The translations under genes were made by a program, and so were the position numbers. Below are positions 25,572 to 35,037 of a stretch of DNA of 64,000 bases, in pieces. Position 1 is the stretch's first letter. The number at the start of each line of letters is the position of its first letter. The stretch is from assembly GCA_905612315.1 (NCBI GenBank), contig CAJQSL010000049.1, forward strand, positions 1 through 64,000. The letters run 5' to 3'. Under the pieces are notes generated by a model, which was not told the origin of the DNA, did not search any database, and saw nothing but the letters and a program-made list of their open reading frames with translations. This DNA is from an uncultured Francisellaceae bacterium. GTDB taxonomy: Bacteria; Pseudomonadota; Gammaproteobacteria; Francisellales; CACEW01.

Positions 25572-26825
25572 ATGCCTGAAAGATTAATATATGTATCAAT
25601 TGAACTGCAAGGAGAAAACCACCTTGTCGGAAAATTGTGGTCACATACATATAAAGGCCACGAAAGCGCATCATTTCAATATGAAGATAATTGGCTACGA
25701 AATATAAACAAATTTGCCTTAGAGCCTCAATTACTATTAACCGAAGGATCTTTTCACACAAATCCTGGCAAGTCTATTTTTGGATCTATTGGAGATTCTG
25801 CACCAGATCGCTGGGGTCGAGTTTTAATGCGAAGAGCAAACTTTCTTAAGTCACAAAAAGATAAAATAACACCAAGGTCTATGAGCGAAATAGACTATTT
25901 GTTAGGCGTAAATGATGAATCTAGAATAGGCGCATTAAGATTTTCTACCGAACCCAACGGACCATACCTTAGCTCAACTAATACAAGATCTATTCCGCCA
26001 TTAATTGAACTTCCCAAATTATTATCAGCAAGTGATAACTTTACTAAAAATGAAGAGGACGAAGATGACCTGAAATTATTACTTGCTCCAGGATCATCTC
26101 TAGGTGGAGCCAGACCAAAAGCCTCCATAAAAGATAATAATAAAAAATTGGCCATCGCAAAATTCCCAAGACATGATGATGAATACTCAGTAACTCTATG
26201 GGAAGCCGTAGCCTTATCAATAGCAAAGCTAGCTGAAATACCAACACCAAGTTGGCGCATAGAAAACATCACAAACAAACCAGTGTTAATAATAGAAAGA
26301 TTTGATCGCAATAAATTGGGAAGAGTTCCTTTTATATCTGCTATGAGTATGCTTGGAGCTAATGATAACGAACATCATAGTTATCTAGAAATAGTAGATG
26401 CAATAAGACAATTTGGAGCGAACCCAATTAATGATATAACCAACCTATGGAAAAGAATTGTATTTAATATTTTAATTTCAAATACAGATGATCACCTTAG
26501 AAACCATGGGTTTTTATTTAAATCTACTGAAGGCTGGTGTTTATCTCCCATGTACGATGTAAATCCAACACCAACTAGCATTAAACCAAGATCCTTAACT
26601 ACAGCAATTGATTTTGAGAATACTACAGCTTCTTTAGAACTTGCCTTGTCCGTTGCTGGTGAATTTAACTTAACACAATCTCAGGCTAAACAAATTGCTA
26701 AACAAGTTGCCAATGCTGTCAAACAATGGCGACAAATTGCCAAAAAATTAAATATAAAACCTAAAGAACTGGAATATATGGCCTCAGCATTTGAACACAA
26801 AGATTTGAAGCTGGCTTTAACTTAA
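25572..26825 (+). CDS. hipA: HipA-type serine/threonine kinase toxin
   Basis: HipA kinases arrest growth by phosphorylating a translation factor (glutamyl-tRNA synthetase in E. coli). ATG at 25572 (MPERLIYVSI) has AAAGGAT upstream, giving 417 residues; an earlier in-frame codon lies inside hipB and is rejected. The order is an N-terminal HipA subdomain, the flexible loop GSSLGGARPK (175-184), nucleotide Lys197 in LAIAKFPR, the catalytic loop NTDDHLRNHGF (304-314) and the metal-binding Asp in MYDVNPTP (about 329). The kinase motifs look intact, so the toxin is probably active. Confidence 0.93.
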   Translation: MPERLIYVSIELQGENHLVGKLWSHTYKGHESASFQYEDNWLRNINKFALEPQLLLTEGSFHTNPGKSIFGSIGDSAPDRWGRVLMRRANFLKSQKDKITPRSMSEIDYLLGVNDESRIGALRFSTEPNGPYLSSTNTRSIPPLIELPKLLSASDNFTKNEEDEDDLKLLLAPGSSLGGARPKASIKDNNKKLAIAKFPRHDDEYSVTLWEAVALSIAKLAEIPTPSWRIENITNKPVLIIERFDRNKLGRVPFISAMSMLGANDNEHHSYLEIVDAIRQFGANPINDITNLWKRIVFNILISNTDDHLRNHGFLFKSTEGWCLSPMYDVNPTPTSIKPRSLTTAIDFENTTASLELALSVAGEFNLTQSQAKQIAKQVANAVKQWRQIAKKLNIKPKELEYMASAFEHKDLKLALT

Positions 26826-26933
26826 TTAACACATAAGGCAAATTTCTAACAACCATATAGGCTTTTACGGAAAACATACTTTACATTAAAACATAAAGTC
26901 ACTCAAAGTTCTAAATAATTGCAACATAGCAAG

Positions 26934-26985
26934 ATTAGGACTATACTCTCAATAAACATACAAAAATTAAGAGTATACTCCTAAT
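26934..26985 (+). promoter_or_regulatory. Inverted repeat overlapping the start codon of the AAA ATPase gene
   Basis: ATTAGGACTATACTCT (26934-26949) and AGAGTATACTCCTAAT (26970-26985) are inverted copies with one mismatch in 16, spaced 20 bp. Each holds a TATACT that could act as a -10 box, and the right arm ends in the AT of the ATG. An autoregulatory operator is the likeliest reading; leaderless initiation is possible if the left TATACT is used. Confidence 0.65.
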
Positions 26986-28189
26986 GCTTAACTCTCTCAA
27001 AATGATATATCAAAGATTACTCGATGAAGTAAGCCTAGAGTATCATCGTTTTTTGTATGCTGAATTTAAGCTAAATAGCAGAATAACCGGTCTTATCGGC
27101 GCAAGAGGCGTTGGTAAGACGACGATGCTTCTACAAATAATTAAACAGCAATTTGATACAAAAAATACTTTTTATTTTTCTGCTGATCACATTTATTTTG
27201 AAAAAAGCACTATATATGAGTTTATTGAACAATTATATTTAACTGATGGAATAACCAACTTTTTTATAGATGAAATTCACAAATATAGAAACTGGAGCCA
27301 GGAGCTTAAGAATATTTATGATGGATTCCCAGCTATAAAGATAATTTTCTCAGGTAGCTCAAGCTTAGATTTAATAAAAGGCAGCCATGATCTTTCCCGA
27401 AGGGCAAAGCTATATCACTTACCAGGAATGTCCTTTAGAGAATATTTAAACTTTAGAACTAATAGTAAATTTACAAAAATTAGTTTTGAGCAACTAACAC
27501 AAGATCACCAACAATTTGATAAGTTATTTGCTAATATACCAAGAATAAAAGGTCATTTTAAAGATTATTTACATCAAGGATATTACCCCTTTCAACAAGA
27601 AGACCCTCTAAATTATCATGAAAAAATATTAGCTGTTATAGATAAAACCATCTATGAAGATATTGCTAATTTCTATAACTTAAAGACTATCAACCTGCAT
27701 CATTTTAAAAAGATTTTAAGCTTTTTAGCTAGTATTAAACCTGGAAATATAAGTGTACATAATATTGCTAAAAACTTATCAATAGATGATAAAACTGTCA
27801 CTAATTATCTAATAAACCTACAACACACAGGCTTAATAAACTTAATATTTCCGGCTGAAAGTGGAAACTTATCTCTGAGGCGTCCGGAGAAAATATTTCT
27901 AAATAATACTAATTTACAATACGCTATAGAAGGAATAATAAACAGCTCAGTAGAAATAGGCAGCATCAGAGAATTATTTTTCATTCAATCTACTATTAAT
28001 GCAGATAAAAACATTTTTAACAGCAAAATAGGAGATTACACTATAGATGAATTCACCTTTGAAATAGGAGAAAAAAACAAAACAAAACAACAAATTAAAG
28101 GAAAGAAAAATGCATTTGTTGTAAAAGACGATATAATAATTTCTAGCAAGAATGAAATACCACTGATATTTTTTGGCTTCTTATATTAA
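26984..28189 (+). CDS. AAA-type ATPase of the AAA_14/DUF4143 kind
   Basis: The 401-residue protein has a P-loop GARGVGKT (39-46), Walker B FFIDEIH with D96/E97, and a sensor-like IIFSGSSSLDL. SRRAKLYHLPGMSFREYLNF is the family's diagnostic stretch. The C-terminal part has a winged-helix-like region (SVHNIAKNLSIDDKTVTNYL), and the last 80 residues resemble the DUF4143 nuclease-like end (GDYTIDEFTFEIG). Such ATPases are common mobile or defence-associated genes of unknown role. It is flanked by hipBA and has its own operator-like repeat. Confidence 0.85.
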   Translation: MLNSLKMIYQRLLDEVSLEYHRFLYAEFKLNSRITGLIGARGVGKTTMLLQIIKQQFDTKNTFYFSADHIYFEKSTIYEFIEQLYLTDGITNFFIDEIHKYRNWSQELKNIYDGFPAIKIIFSGSSSLDLIKGSHDLSRRAKLYHLPGMSFREYLNFRTNSKFTKISFEQLTQDHQQFDKLFANIPRIKGHFKDYLHQGYYPFQQEDPLNYHEKILAVIDKTIYEDIANFYNLKTINLHHFKKILSFLASIKPGNISVHNIAKNLSIDDKTVTNYLINLQHTGLINLIFPAESGNLSLRRPEKIFLNNTNLQYAIEGIINSSVEIGSIRELFFIQSTINADKNIFNSKIGDYTIDEFTFEIGEKNKTKQQIKGKKNAFVVKDDIIISSKNEIPLIFFGFLY

Positions 28190-28217
28190 AAAACACACAA
28201 ACTAAGGCCTACCCAAT

Positions 28218-28964
28218 ATGACAAAAAATGACTCAAGAGCAAATCCTCACAAGAACATATTACCACCTGAAAGCAATGACACTAACACCACAGACCCATG
28301 GAAGATATTTCAGATCATGGCAGAATTTGTCGAAGGTTATCAGCGCTTATCTCATGTAATGCCAGCTGTAAGTATTTTTGGATCCGCCAGAACTGAAGCC
28401 TCAAACCCGCAATATAAATTAACCGTAGAAATTGCTAAATTATTATCAGAAAATAATATAAACGTCATAACTGGCGGCGGCCCCGGAATTATGGATGCTG
28501 GTAACTTAGGAGCTTCTAAAGGAGACGCGTTAAGTATTGGATTAAATATTCAATTACCTTTTGAGATTCAACGTAATCCTTATCAAGATATCGCAGTAAA
28601 TTTTAGATTTTTCTTCTCAAGAAAAGCTATGTTTATCAAACACTCTAACGCTTGCGTGTTTATGCCAGGCGGTTTTGGGACTCTTGATGAGCTTTTTGAA
28701 ATAGCAACTTTAATTCAAACTCAGAAAAAAAGCAAAATGCCTCTTATCTTAGTTGGGACAGATTATTGGAGCGGTCTAGTTGATTGGATTAAAAATAGAT
28801 TATTAGCCGAAGGGAAAATCTCTAAAGAAGACTTAGACTTCTTTCACTTAGTAGATGATGCCAAAAGTGTTTTGAATATTGTTAAAAATCATTTAGATGG
28901 TTCTAAGACTAAGAAACCTAAGCAACAGGATCCGACTGCGGAAGATGAGAAGTTTCAGTTTTAA
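28218..28964 (+). CDS. LOG-family nucleotide phosphoribohydrolase
   Basis: LOG proteins (formerly called lysine decarboxylases) hydrolyse nucleoside 5'-monophosphates to base and ribose phosphate. The 248-residue protein has the Rossmann entry VSIFGSARTE, GGGPGIMDAGNLGA and the catalytic signature PGGFGTLDE (150-158). The C-terminal tail (KTKKPKQQDPTAEDEK) is charged, and the gene overlaps the 3' end of the antiparallel Ala-rich gene by 47 bp. Confidence 0.92.
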   Translation: MTKNDSRANPHKNILPPESNDTNTTDPWKIFQIMAEFVEGYQRLSHVMPAVSIFGSARTEASNPQYKLTVEIAKLLSENNINVITGGGPGIMDAGNLGASKGDALSIGLNIQLPFEIQRNPYQDIAVNFRFFFSRKAMFIKHSNACVFMPGGFGTLDELFEIATLIQTQKKSKMPLILVGTDYWSGLVDWIKNRLLAEGKISKEDLDFFHLVDDAKSVLNIVKNHLDGSKTKKPKQQDPTAEDEKFQF

Positions 28965-30591
28965 GTGATGAAACAACTCCATTTAGAAAAACTAAAAATC
29001 TTCGTTGGCTATGCTTTATAACAGCACTTTTAGTGCCTCCTCTTATTGCCTCTCTAGAGAAGACAGTAGCAACTTTGTGGATGACAGAAGCTCTTTCTTG
29101 AGCGGCAGCTCTTTTAGCCTCTTCATATTTTATCCCCTCATATGATAAGTCATCATAAGTATTGGTGGCAGAGGCTTCGGCATCAGCGGCGGCGGCTCTA
29201 GCTGCTTGTCTCTCTTGTTGCGCTTTTTTATATGCCATCTGCTCAATGCACAAGAGTGCATCAGGACCGGCGGCGGCAGCAGAATCTTCGGCTTCGGCGG
29301 AGGCAGCAGCGGCTTCGGCGGAGGCAGCAGCAGCTTCGGCGGCAGATTTGGCAGCAGCTTCGGCGGCGGCGGTAGCAGCTTCGGCAGCGGCAGCCTCTTC
29401 CTGTAGACTGTCTTTTATACTTTCAAGTTTGGCATTAATTTTTTGATTAGTCGCTCTACGATAAGTAGTACGAAAAAGGCCTAAAAAACAACTCCAAAAA
29501 GGGTGATATGAGTTTATTTTAACTGATAAATCATGCCAGCCACCAGTTAAAGCTTTTCCTGTTCTTAAGTAATGAATACACGACTCACACCTTCCTAAAT
29601 CAAAACAACTATTTTCTTGATCCATGTAATCACTTAATATATGAATTCTTCTTGCCCTTCGACAAAAAGTTCCTGAAGCTGTATTACCCCATACACCACC
29701 ATCTAATTGTAAATATTCCTTTAGTTTACTACCTCTAATTTTAAAACTGTTGCCTTCAAGATCTATTAAGGCTTCTAAAAAAGAGTCAGTGCTTACATTT
29801 CTTTGAAGTCTACCATTAGCGGCTTTGGCTTTGGATTCAATTATTTCTTGAGCCCTAACCTGTACTTTTTCCTTTAACTCACTGTCTCTCAAGAAGGATA
29901 TCAAACCAATAGCAACTTCTTCTTTAACCTTAGATTCTATAAGCTTGAACTCTTCCTCTTCGTGTTCCACTTCTTTTTTTTGCCTTTTTAGCCCTTCTAG
30001 CTGTTTTACACTCTTCAATTTTATAACAGAAACTCCTGAACATATCTTAGCCTCAAGCTCAGTAATTCTACCCCTCACCGCTACTAGTGTTTTTTCAACT
30101 AATTCTTTATATGAAGAACTGTCTGTGCCGTTAGATGTTATTTTACTCGATCCAATATACTCTTCAATAATCTCCTTTCGCCTCTCTAAGAATTCTTTGC
30201 TCGGGTTTTGGCTAAATTGGCAACAAACTTTAAATAGCCTTTCTTTTAGTTCTTTTTCAAGGAACAGTAAAGTGATTTTTTGGGCGGCGGCAGCGGCAGC
30301 ATCTTGGGCGGCGGCAGCGGCTTTGTCGGCAGCGGCTTGGGCGGCAGCAGAAGCTTGGGCGGCAGATCTTTGGCCTATATTCTTACAAAGCTTCCTCAAT
30401 TCATCTATCTTTAGAACTAATAACTCATCGAGGGCATGAAGCCCTTTTCCGAGTTGTTTGATCTCTTCAGCATTAGACTCATCATCAATCTTAGACTCAT
30501 CATCAATCTCAGACTCATCATCAATCTCAGACTCATCATCAATCTCAGACTCACCACCAAGAGGATGTACAAGACGATATATAAAACTCAC
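28918..30591 (-). CDS. Ala-rich coiled-coil protein with N-terminal ESEIDD repeats
   Basis: Start is a GTG at 30591 (MSFIYRLVHPLGG) with AAGGA nine bases upstream, 557 residues. It has four ESEIDD-type hexapeptide repeats at about 14-37, two long poly-Ala blocks (near 80-105 and 390-440) rich in AAEAAA, and charged coiled-coil stretches between them (KRQKKEVEHEEEEFKLIESK). A small Cys-containing central region reads CFDLGRCESCIHYL. No known domain was recognised. Low-complexity helical proteins of this sort are frequent effector or surface candidates in intracellular bacteria. Its tail overlaps the LOG gene. Confidence 0.72.
   Translation of the reverse strand: MSFIYRLVHPLGGESEIDDESEIDDESEIDDESKIDDESNAEEIKQLGKGLHALDELLVLKIDELRKLCKNIGQRSAAQASAAAQAAADKAAAAAQDAAAAAAQKITLLFLEKELKERLFKVCCQFSQNPSKEFLERRKEIIEEYIGSSKITSNGTDSSSYKELVEKTLVAVRGRITELEAKICSGVSVIKLKSVKQLEGLKRQKKEVEHEEEEFKLIESKVKEEVAIGLISFLRDSELKEKVQVRAQEIIESKAKAANGRLQRNVSTDSFLEALIDLEGNSFKIRGSKLKEYLQLDGGVWGNTASGTFCRRARRIHILSDYMDQENSCFDLGRCESCIHYLRTGKALTGGWHDLSVKINSYHPFWSCFLGLFRTTYRRATNQKINAKLESIKDSLQEEAAAAEAATAAAEAAAKSAAEAAAASAEAAAASAEAEDSAAAAGPDALLCIEQMAYKKAQQERQAARAAAADAEASATNTYDDLSYEGIKYEEAKRAAAQERASVIHKVATVFSREAIRGGTKSAVIKHSQRRFLVFLNGVVSSLKTETSHLPQSDPVA
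30474..30552. repeat. Four 18-bp repeats, unit AGACTCATCATCAATCTC
   Basis: Near-identical tandem units encode the ESEIDD hexapeptides at the start of the Ala-rich protein. The unit length keeps the frame whatever the copy number. Confidence 0.92.
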
Positions 30592-30958
30592 AATATTAAT
30601 CCTTCAACAAACAAACTATTTAAAAAAAACCCTCAAGTGAGAATCCATCTCTATAAAACACAATAATAATATAGGTATAATTGTAACAAAATAACATTAA
30701 GGAAATATTAAGAAAACACCAAAAATACAAAAAAATTGTAAGTATTTTGTAAATTTTATACCAACTAAAAGTGAGTTCTAAATAACAAAACCCAATGCAC
30801 TCGTTGCGAGCGGGATTTTTTTTATCGAACTCCAATTACTATGTATTAAATGTATTAAATTTACTACATCACGCTACACCCAAGTTATGACAATAAAATA
30901 AAATAATGTATACTGTGGCAATTTTAATTTACAGATAAATTGCCATAAGGAATATTTT
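30592..30958. other. Noncoding divergent spacer upstream of rph
   Basis: AT-rich sequence between the Ala-rich gene and rph. CTCGTTGCGAG followed by CGGGATTTTTTTT (30800-30823) is a short hairpin with a T tract and also matches the palindromic repeat family, so it may be a truncated repeat copy acting as a terminator. No ORF or RNA gene was recognised. Confidence 0.5.
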
Positions 30959-31714
30959 ATGCGCCCAAGCAAAAGATCCCCCGAACAACTTCGAGATATA
31001 AAATTCACAAGAAGCTATACCAAACATGCTCCAGGTTGCGTATTAGTTGAATATGGCGATACTAAAGTTATTTGTTCTGCGAGTATTGTCCAAGGAGTTC
31101 CAAGGTTTTTAAAAGGCTCAAATCAAGCTTGGCTTACAGCAGAGTATGGCATGTTACCAGCTGCTACAAATACTCGCTCACAACGAGAAGCTGCAAAAGG
31201 TAAACAAAGTGGAAGAACACTAGAGATTCAAAGATTAATTGGAAGATCTTTACGCTCATGTATAAATTTAAATTTTCTTGGCGAGTCTACTATAACTCTA
31301 GATTGTGATGTGATTCAAGCGGATGGCGGTACGCGCACAGCTAGTATTTCTGGAGCCTGGGTTGCATTAGTTGATGCAATTAAATATCACTTAGTAAATA
31401 ATAAAAAAGTTCATAAAAATAATCTTAAAATGCCCTTCCCTATTCATAAAATAATTTGTGCTGTATCAGCCGGGATTTATAAAAACACTCCAGTTTTAGA
31501 TTTAGATTATTTAGAAGATTCAGATGCTCACACTGATATGAATATAGTTATGGATGAAAAAGAAGAGTTTATTGAAATTCAAGGTACAGCTGAAGGCAAG
31601 CCGTTTTCGAAAGCTGAATTAGATAAACTACTTGAGCTTGGGCAAGCTGGTGCCAAACAAATTATTCAAGCCCAGCTAGATGTTTTAGGAATTAAAAGCC
31701 TTAAGGATTTATAA
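30959..31714 (+). CDS. rph: Ribonuclease PH
   Basis: RNase PH trims tRNA 3' ends by phosphorolysis. The 251-residue protein has the N-terminal [20 protein letters not shown], the phosphate/RNA region [20 protein letters not shown], and [19 protein letters not shown] followed by [18 protein letters not shown]. It is slightly longer than most (about 238) because of a short insertion ([12 protein letters not shown]). Its end overlaps the exonuclease gene by six bases. Confidence 0.97.
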   Translation: MRPSKRSPEQLRDIKFTRSYTKHAPGCVLVEYGDTKVICSASIVQGVPRFLKGSNQAWLTAEYGMLPAATNTRSQREAAKGKQSGRTLEIQRLIGRSLRSCINLNFLGESTITLDCDVIQADGGTRTASISGAWVALVDAIKYHLVNNKKVHKNNLKMPFPIHKIICAVSAGIYKNTPVLDLDYLEDSDAHTDMNIVMDEKEEFIEIQGTAEGKPFSKAELDKLLELGQAGAKQIIQAQLDVLGIKSLKDL

Positions 31715-32488
31715 GTCATAATCGATTATCAACGGGGCGTGATCAGAAAACTTCTCGCCCTTATAAATATCAACTTTTGTAACTTTATCTTTAAGATTTG
31801 GCGTAATAAACTGATAATCTATTCTCCAACCAACATTATTAGCATAAGCCTGAGCGCGATTAGACCACCAAGTATATTGATCTGGCTCTTTATTTAAAAC
31901 CCTAAAAGCATCCACCCAACCCATATTATCAACTAATTTATCTAGCCAAGCTCTCTCTTCGGGTAAACAACCTGAAGATTTCTGATTAGATTTAAAATTT
32001 TTAATATCAATTTCTTTGTGAACTATATTCCAGTCTCCACAAATAATATAATCTCTGCCAGATTTTAACTGCTTTTCTAAAACCTTCTCGTAAAAAGCCA
32101 TAAATCTAAACTTCTCATTTTGCCTTAGCTCCCCTGAGCTTCCAGATGGTAAATATAAAGATATAATAGATAAATTTTCTTTATTAAATTTGATTTCTAT
32201 ATATCTGCCTTCAGTATCAGCCAAATCAAAATCTAGCCCAGTTATAACTTCATCTGGTTTTTTCTTAGTGTAAATTGCCACACCGCTATAACCTTTTTTT
32301 TGCGCATCAAAAAAATAAGAATGATAATTTTCGGGAGAAAAGACAGGGTCTGTTAATTGATCTAGCTGGGCCCTGGTCTCCTGAATGCATAAAACATCAA
32401 CATCAATATCATTATTTAATAACCAATCAAAAAAACCCTTTCTAGCACTAGATCTTATACCATTTGCATTAAAACTTACCACTCTCAT
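31709..32488 (-). CDS. xthA: Exonuclease III-type AP endonuclease
   Basis: This enzyme cleaves DNA at abasic sites in base excision repair. The ATG at 32488 ([10 protein letters not shown]) has GGAG nine bases upstream and is preferred over an in-frame TTG at 32503; the protein is 259 residues. The fold's landmarks are [16 protein letters not shown] with the metal-binding Glu, [22 protein letters not shown] and the final [10 protein letters not shown] with the catalytic His. It is convergent with rph. Confidence 0.95.
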   Translation of the reverse strand: MRVVSFNANGIRSSARKGFFDWLLNNDIDVDVLCIQETRAQLDQLTDPVFSPENYHSYFFDAQKKGYSGVAIYTKKKPDEVITGLDFDLADTEGRYIEIKFNKENLSIISLYLPSGSSGELRQNEKFRFMAFYEKVLEKQLKSGRDYIICGDWNIVHKEIDIKNFKSNQKSSGCLPEERAWLDKLVDNMGWVDAFRVLNKEPDQYTWWSNRAQAYANNVGWRIDYQFITPNLKDKVTKVDIYKGEKFSDHAPLIIDYDL

Positions 32489-32544
32489 AAATTTAGTCTC
32501 CAAAAAAGTTATAAAAAAACAGATAGCTCTGGAAGTTATAAATA

Positions 32545-32573
32545 TTGACTCTTAGCTTATTATTCTTTATGAT
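32545..32573 (+). promoter_or_regulatory. Candidate promoter for the FKBP gene
   Basis: TTGACT and TATGAT are spaced 17 bp. This would give a leader of about 140 nt before the ATG at 32722; a nearer, weaker promoter cannot be excluded. Confidence 0.4.
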
Positions 32574-32721
32574 TAAAACCAAGATTTATTTTTCAATAAG
32601 ATATAGCTAATCTGTGTTTAGTAATATTTGTACAGATTTTACTTGCTAAATGGAAGCACTATCCTAAAATTATAAATCTTAATTTAATCAAATAAATAAT
32701 CTAAAACATAGGGACATTATT

Positions 32722-33474
32722 ATGAAATTAACAAATAAAATATCAAAAATAGCCTCAACTGGCTTAATGCTAAGTGCTGCATGTGCACTAACTGCTACAG
32801 CTTATGCTGCAACTGCCTCCAAAGATAGCAAAAGTGATGCAGTAGATATGGGCAAAGTAAGTTATACAATTGGTTATAACATTGGAAAAAGCTTTAAACA
32901 AAACTCTGTAGATGTAAATAGAGCTCAGTTTGACAAAGGCTTCACCGATGGGTCAGCAGGTAAGAAAGGCGCCCTAACAGATGATCAAATGAAAGCAACC
33001 ATGACCGCTTTTCAAAAATCAATGGTAGAAAAAGGCCAAAAAAAAGCAGAAACTGAAGCGGTAGCTAATCAAAAAGCAAGTACGAATTACATGCTCAAAG
33101 TTGCTAAAATGAAAGGCGTTAATAAAATTGAAGATGGCTTATATTACAAAGTAATAAAAGCTGGTAAAGGCCCTCTACCTACAGCTGAGGACACAGTTAC
33201 TGTTAACTATGAAGGGAAACTTGTAGACGGCACTGTATTTGATAGCTCATACAAACGTGGCAAGCCTGCTGAGTTTCAAGTTAGCCAAGTCATTCCAGGC
33301 TGGACCAAAGCTCTAGAAAAAATGCCTAAAGGCTCAACTTGGATGCTTTATATAGCCTCAGACCTTGCCTATGGAAAATTTGCACCTCCATCAATTGGAC
33401 AAAACCAAGCTCTAACATTCAAAATAGAGTTGATAAAGATAGAGACAAACGTAACAAAACCTGCTAAAAAATAG
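32722..33474 (+). CDS. FKBP-type peptidyl-prolyl isomerase, Mip/FkpA-like
   Basis: A periplasmic or surface prolyl isomerase. The 250-residue protein begins with a clear signal peptide ending near TATAYA-AT (about 30), followed by an alpha-helical FKBP_N dimerisation domain (VSYTIGYNIGKSFK, then a long charged helix). The FKBP domain starts at about 140 (TVTVNYEGKLVDGTVFDSSY, GWTKALEKMPKGSTWMLYIA). This is the layout of Legionella Mip and E. coli FkpA. Mip-type proteins aid intracellular infection in several pathogens; that role here is inferred. Confidence 0.94.
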   Translation: MKLTNKISKIASTGLMLSAACALTATAYAATASKDSKSDAVDMGKVSYTIGYNIGKSFKQNSVDVNRAQFDKGFTDGSAGKKGALTDDQMKATMTAFQKSMVEKGQKKAETEAVANQKASTNYMLKVAKMKGVNKIEDGLYYKVIKAGKGPLPTAEDTVTVNYEGKLVDGTVFDSSYKRGKPAEFQVSQVIPGWTKALEKMPKGSTWMLYIASDLAYGKFAPPSIGQNQALTFKIELIKIETNVTKPAKK

Positions 33475-33585
33475 TTTTATCTTATTAATTAAGATAAAAT
33501 ATAAATTGGCAGTTTTGAACTACATAGCTGCCAATTTATAAACCTAATTAAAATTTTATAATATTGAATATATAGGCTCCTAATT

Positions 33586-34455
33586 ATGCGTACACGATCT
33601 TTATTAGTAACCCTTGTGGCAATTTGTATAGTTATTATTGTCATTGTCGCTATTGTTTTTCAGTACCAAAAAAGATCGTTAAGTAATTCACCTCAAGGAA
33701 AACTTGTCCAAAAACTTATGTCTGATAAAGTCGTTGTTACCAAAACCTTTGAGGTTGAAGGTCTATCCAAATACCTAACCGGGATGGTTATACAACTAAA
33801 CGACGATGAAAAACAAAAGTCTATCGCTTTCACTGATCCAAAAGCTGAAATTTTATTTGATGGCAACTTAATATCAAGCACTGGCGAGAACCTAACGTCA
33901 AAATATGCAGCAGAATATCTTTATGATAAAGCAACCCTAGAAGCCATGAAGCCCACTCACAAGCTAGATGATAGCGTCTGGGCTGACCTGCAAAAAACCC
34001 ACAAAATATTCCAAGGTAGCAAAAGCACTAAAAAACAACTAATTGCCATCCTTGACCCAAACTGCCCATATTGTCACCTGGAGTTCTTAGCCTTACAACC
34101 TTATATCAAAGAAAATAAAGTTGCTGTACATTGGTTAATTGTAGGAATGCTAAAACCTTCTAGCACTGAAAAATCTCAAGCCATCTTAAGTGCAAAAGAT
34201 CCACTTGCAGCTCTAACTTACAACGAAACCCACTTTGATATGGATGCTGAAAATGGTGGTGTAACCAAAGAAAAATATCCTATTAATAAGCAAGGAATAG
34301 TAGCAGCTAAAGCCAATTCAGATTTCTTCACTGATCAGAAATTTTTAAACGCACCTTTAGTTATTTATAAGAATAAAAAAGGGGAAGTTATGCTGCATCA
34401 AGGCTATGCTGAAAAAAAACAACTTGAAGATTTAATAAAGGATATTCAAGGATAG
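33586..34455 (+). CDS. DsbG/DsbC-like thiol:disulfide oxidoreductase
   Basis: A 289-residue envelope protein with an N-terminal membrane anchor (LVAICIVIIVIVAIVFQY, about 9-26), a small N-terminal domain, and a thioredoxin-fold domain with active site CPYC in LDPNCPYCHLEF (near residue 160). The fold and the long linker match DsbG/DsbC isomerases rather than DsbA. It follows the FKBP gene with a gap of about 110 bp, so both act on envelope protein folding and may be co-expressed. Confidence 0.87.
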   Translation: MRTRSLLVTLVAICIVIIVIVAIVFQYQKRSLSNSPQGKLVQKLMSDKVVVTKTFEVEGLSKYLTGMVIQLNDDEKQKSIAFTDPKAEILFDGNLISSTGENLTSKYAAEYLYDKATLEAMKPTHKLDDSVWADLQKTHKIFQGSKSTKKQLIAILDPNCPYCHLEFLALQPYIKENKVAVHWLIVGMLKPSSTEKSQAILSAKDPLAALTYNETHFDMDAENGGVTKEKYPINKQGIVAAKANSDFFTDQKFLNAPLVIYKNKKGEVMLHQGYAEKKQLEDLIKDIQG

Positions 34456-34535
34456 GATTTAAAAATAATATTGTGCCCAAGTAATTCATCAAGTATCCTT
34501 ACATAAAGAGCAATGTTTTTTAGGTTAAATTTAAA

Positions 34536-35006
34536 GTGATTGATGAACAAGGACTCCGACCAAATGTCGGAATGATCCTGGTTAATCGCATGAAGAAGGT
34601 GTTTATTGGAAAAAGATTTCATCATAAGTCATGGCAATTTCCCCAAGGTGGAGTTGATGATGGAGAAACACCAATTGAAGCGTTATACCGGGAATTATAT
34701 GAAGAAGTTGGTCTAAAACCCCAACAAGTAAAATTAATTGATGCAACTCCCGAGTGGCTGCCATATTATCTGCCAGAAAAATTTATTAGAAAAGCAAAAC
34801 CAAGGTGTATTGGGCAAAAACAAAAATGGTTTTTATTAGAGCTTACTGGAAAGATATCCGATATCAACTTAAGACTCAGCAAGAAACCTGAGTTTGATTC
34901 TTGGCGCTGGATCGAGCATACTGAGCCTGCCAAAATGGTTATCGATTTTAAACAAGAAGTCTACCAAAATGCATTTGATTATTTCAAAAAATATTTTGAA
35001 GATTAA
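34536..35006 (+). CDS. rppH: RNA pyrophosphohydrolase
   Basis: RppH removes pyrophosphate from mRNA 5' ends, starting decay. The GTG at 34536 is the start (MIDEQGLRPNVGMILVN, the family's usual beginning). The 156-residue protein has the complete Nudix box, GGVDDGETPIEALYRELYEE followed by VGL. WQFPQGG before it and RWIEHTEPAK after it are also typical. It precedes rpiA by 31 bp. Confidence 0.96.
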   Translation: MIDEQGLRPNVGMILVNRMKKVFIGKRFHHKSWQFPQGGVDDGETPIEALYRELYEEVGLKPQQVKLIDATPEWLPYYLPEKFIRKAKPRCIGQKQKWFLLELTGKISDINLRLSKKPEFDSWRWIEHTEPAKMVIDFKQEVYQNAFDYFKKYFED

Positions 35007-35037
35007 ACTTTCTAAAATTAAATTTAAGGACGACCCC

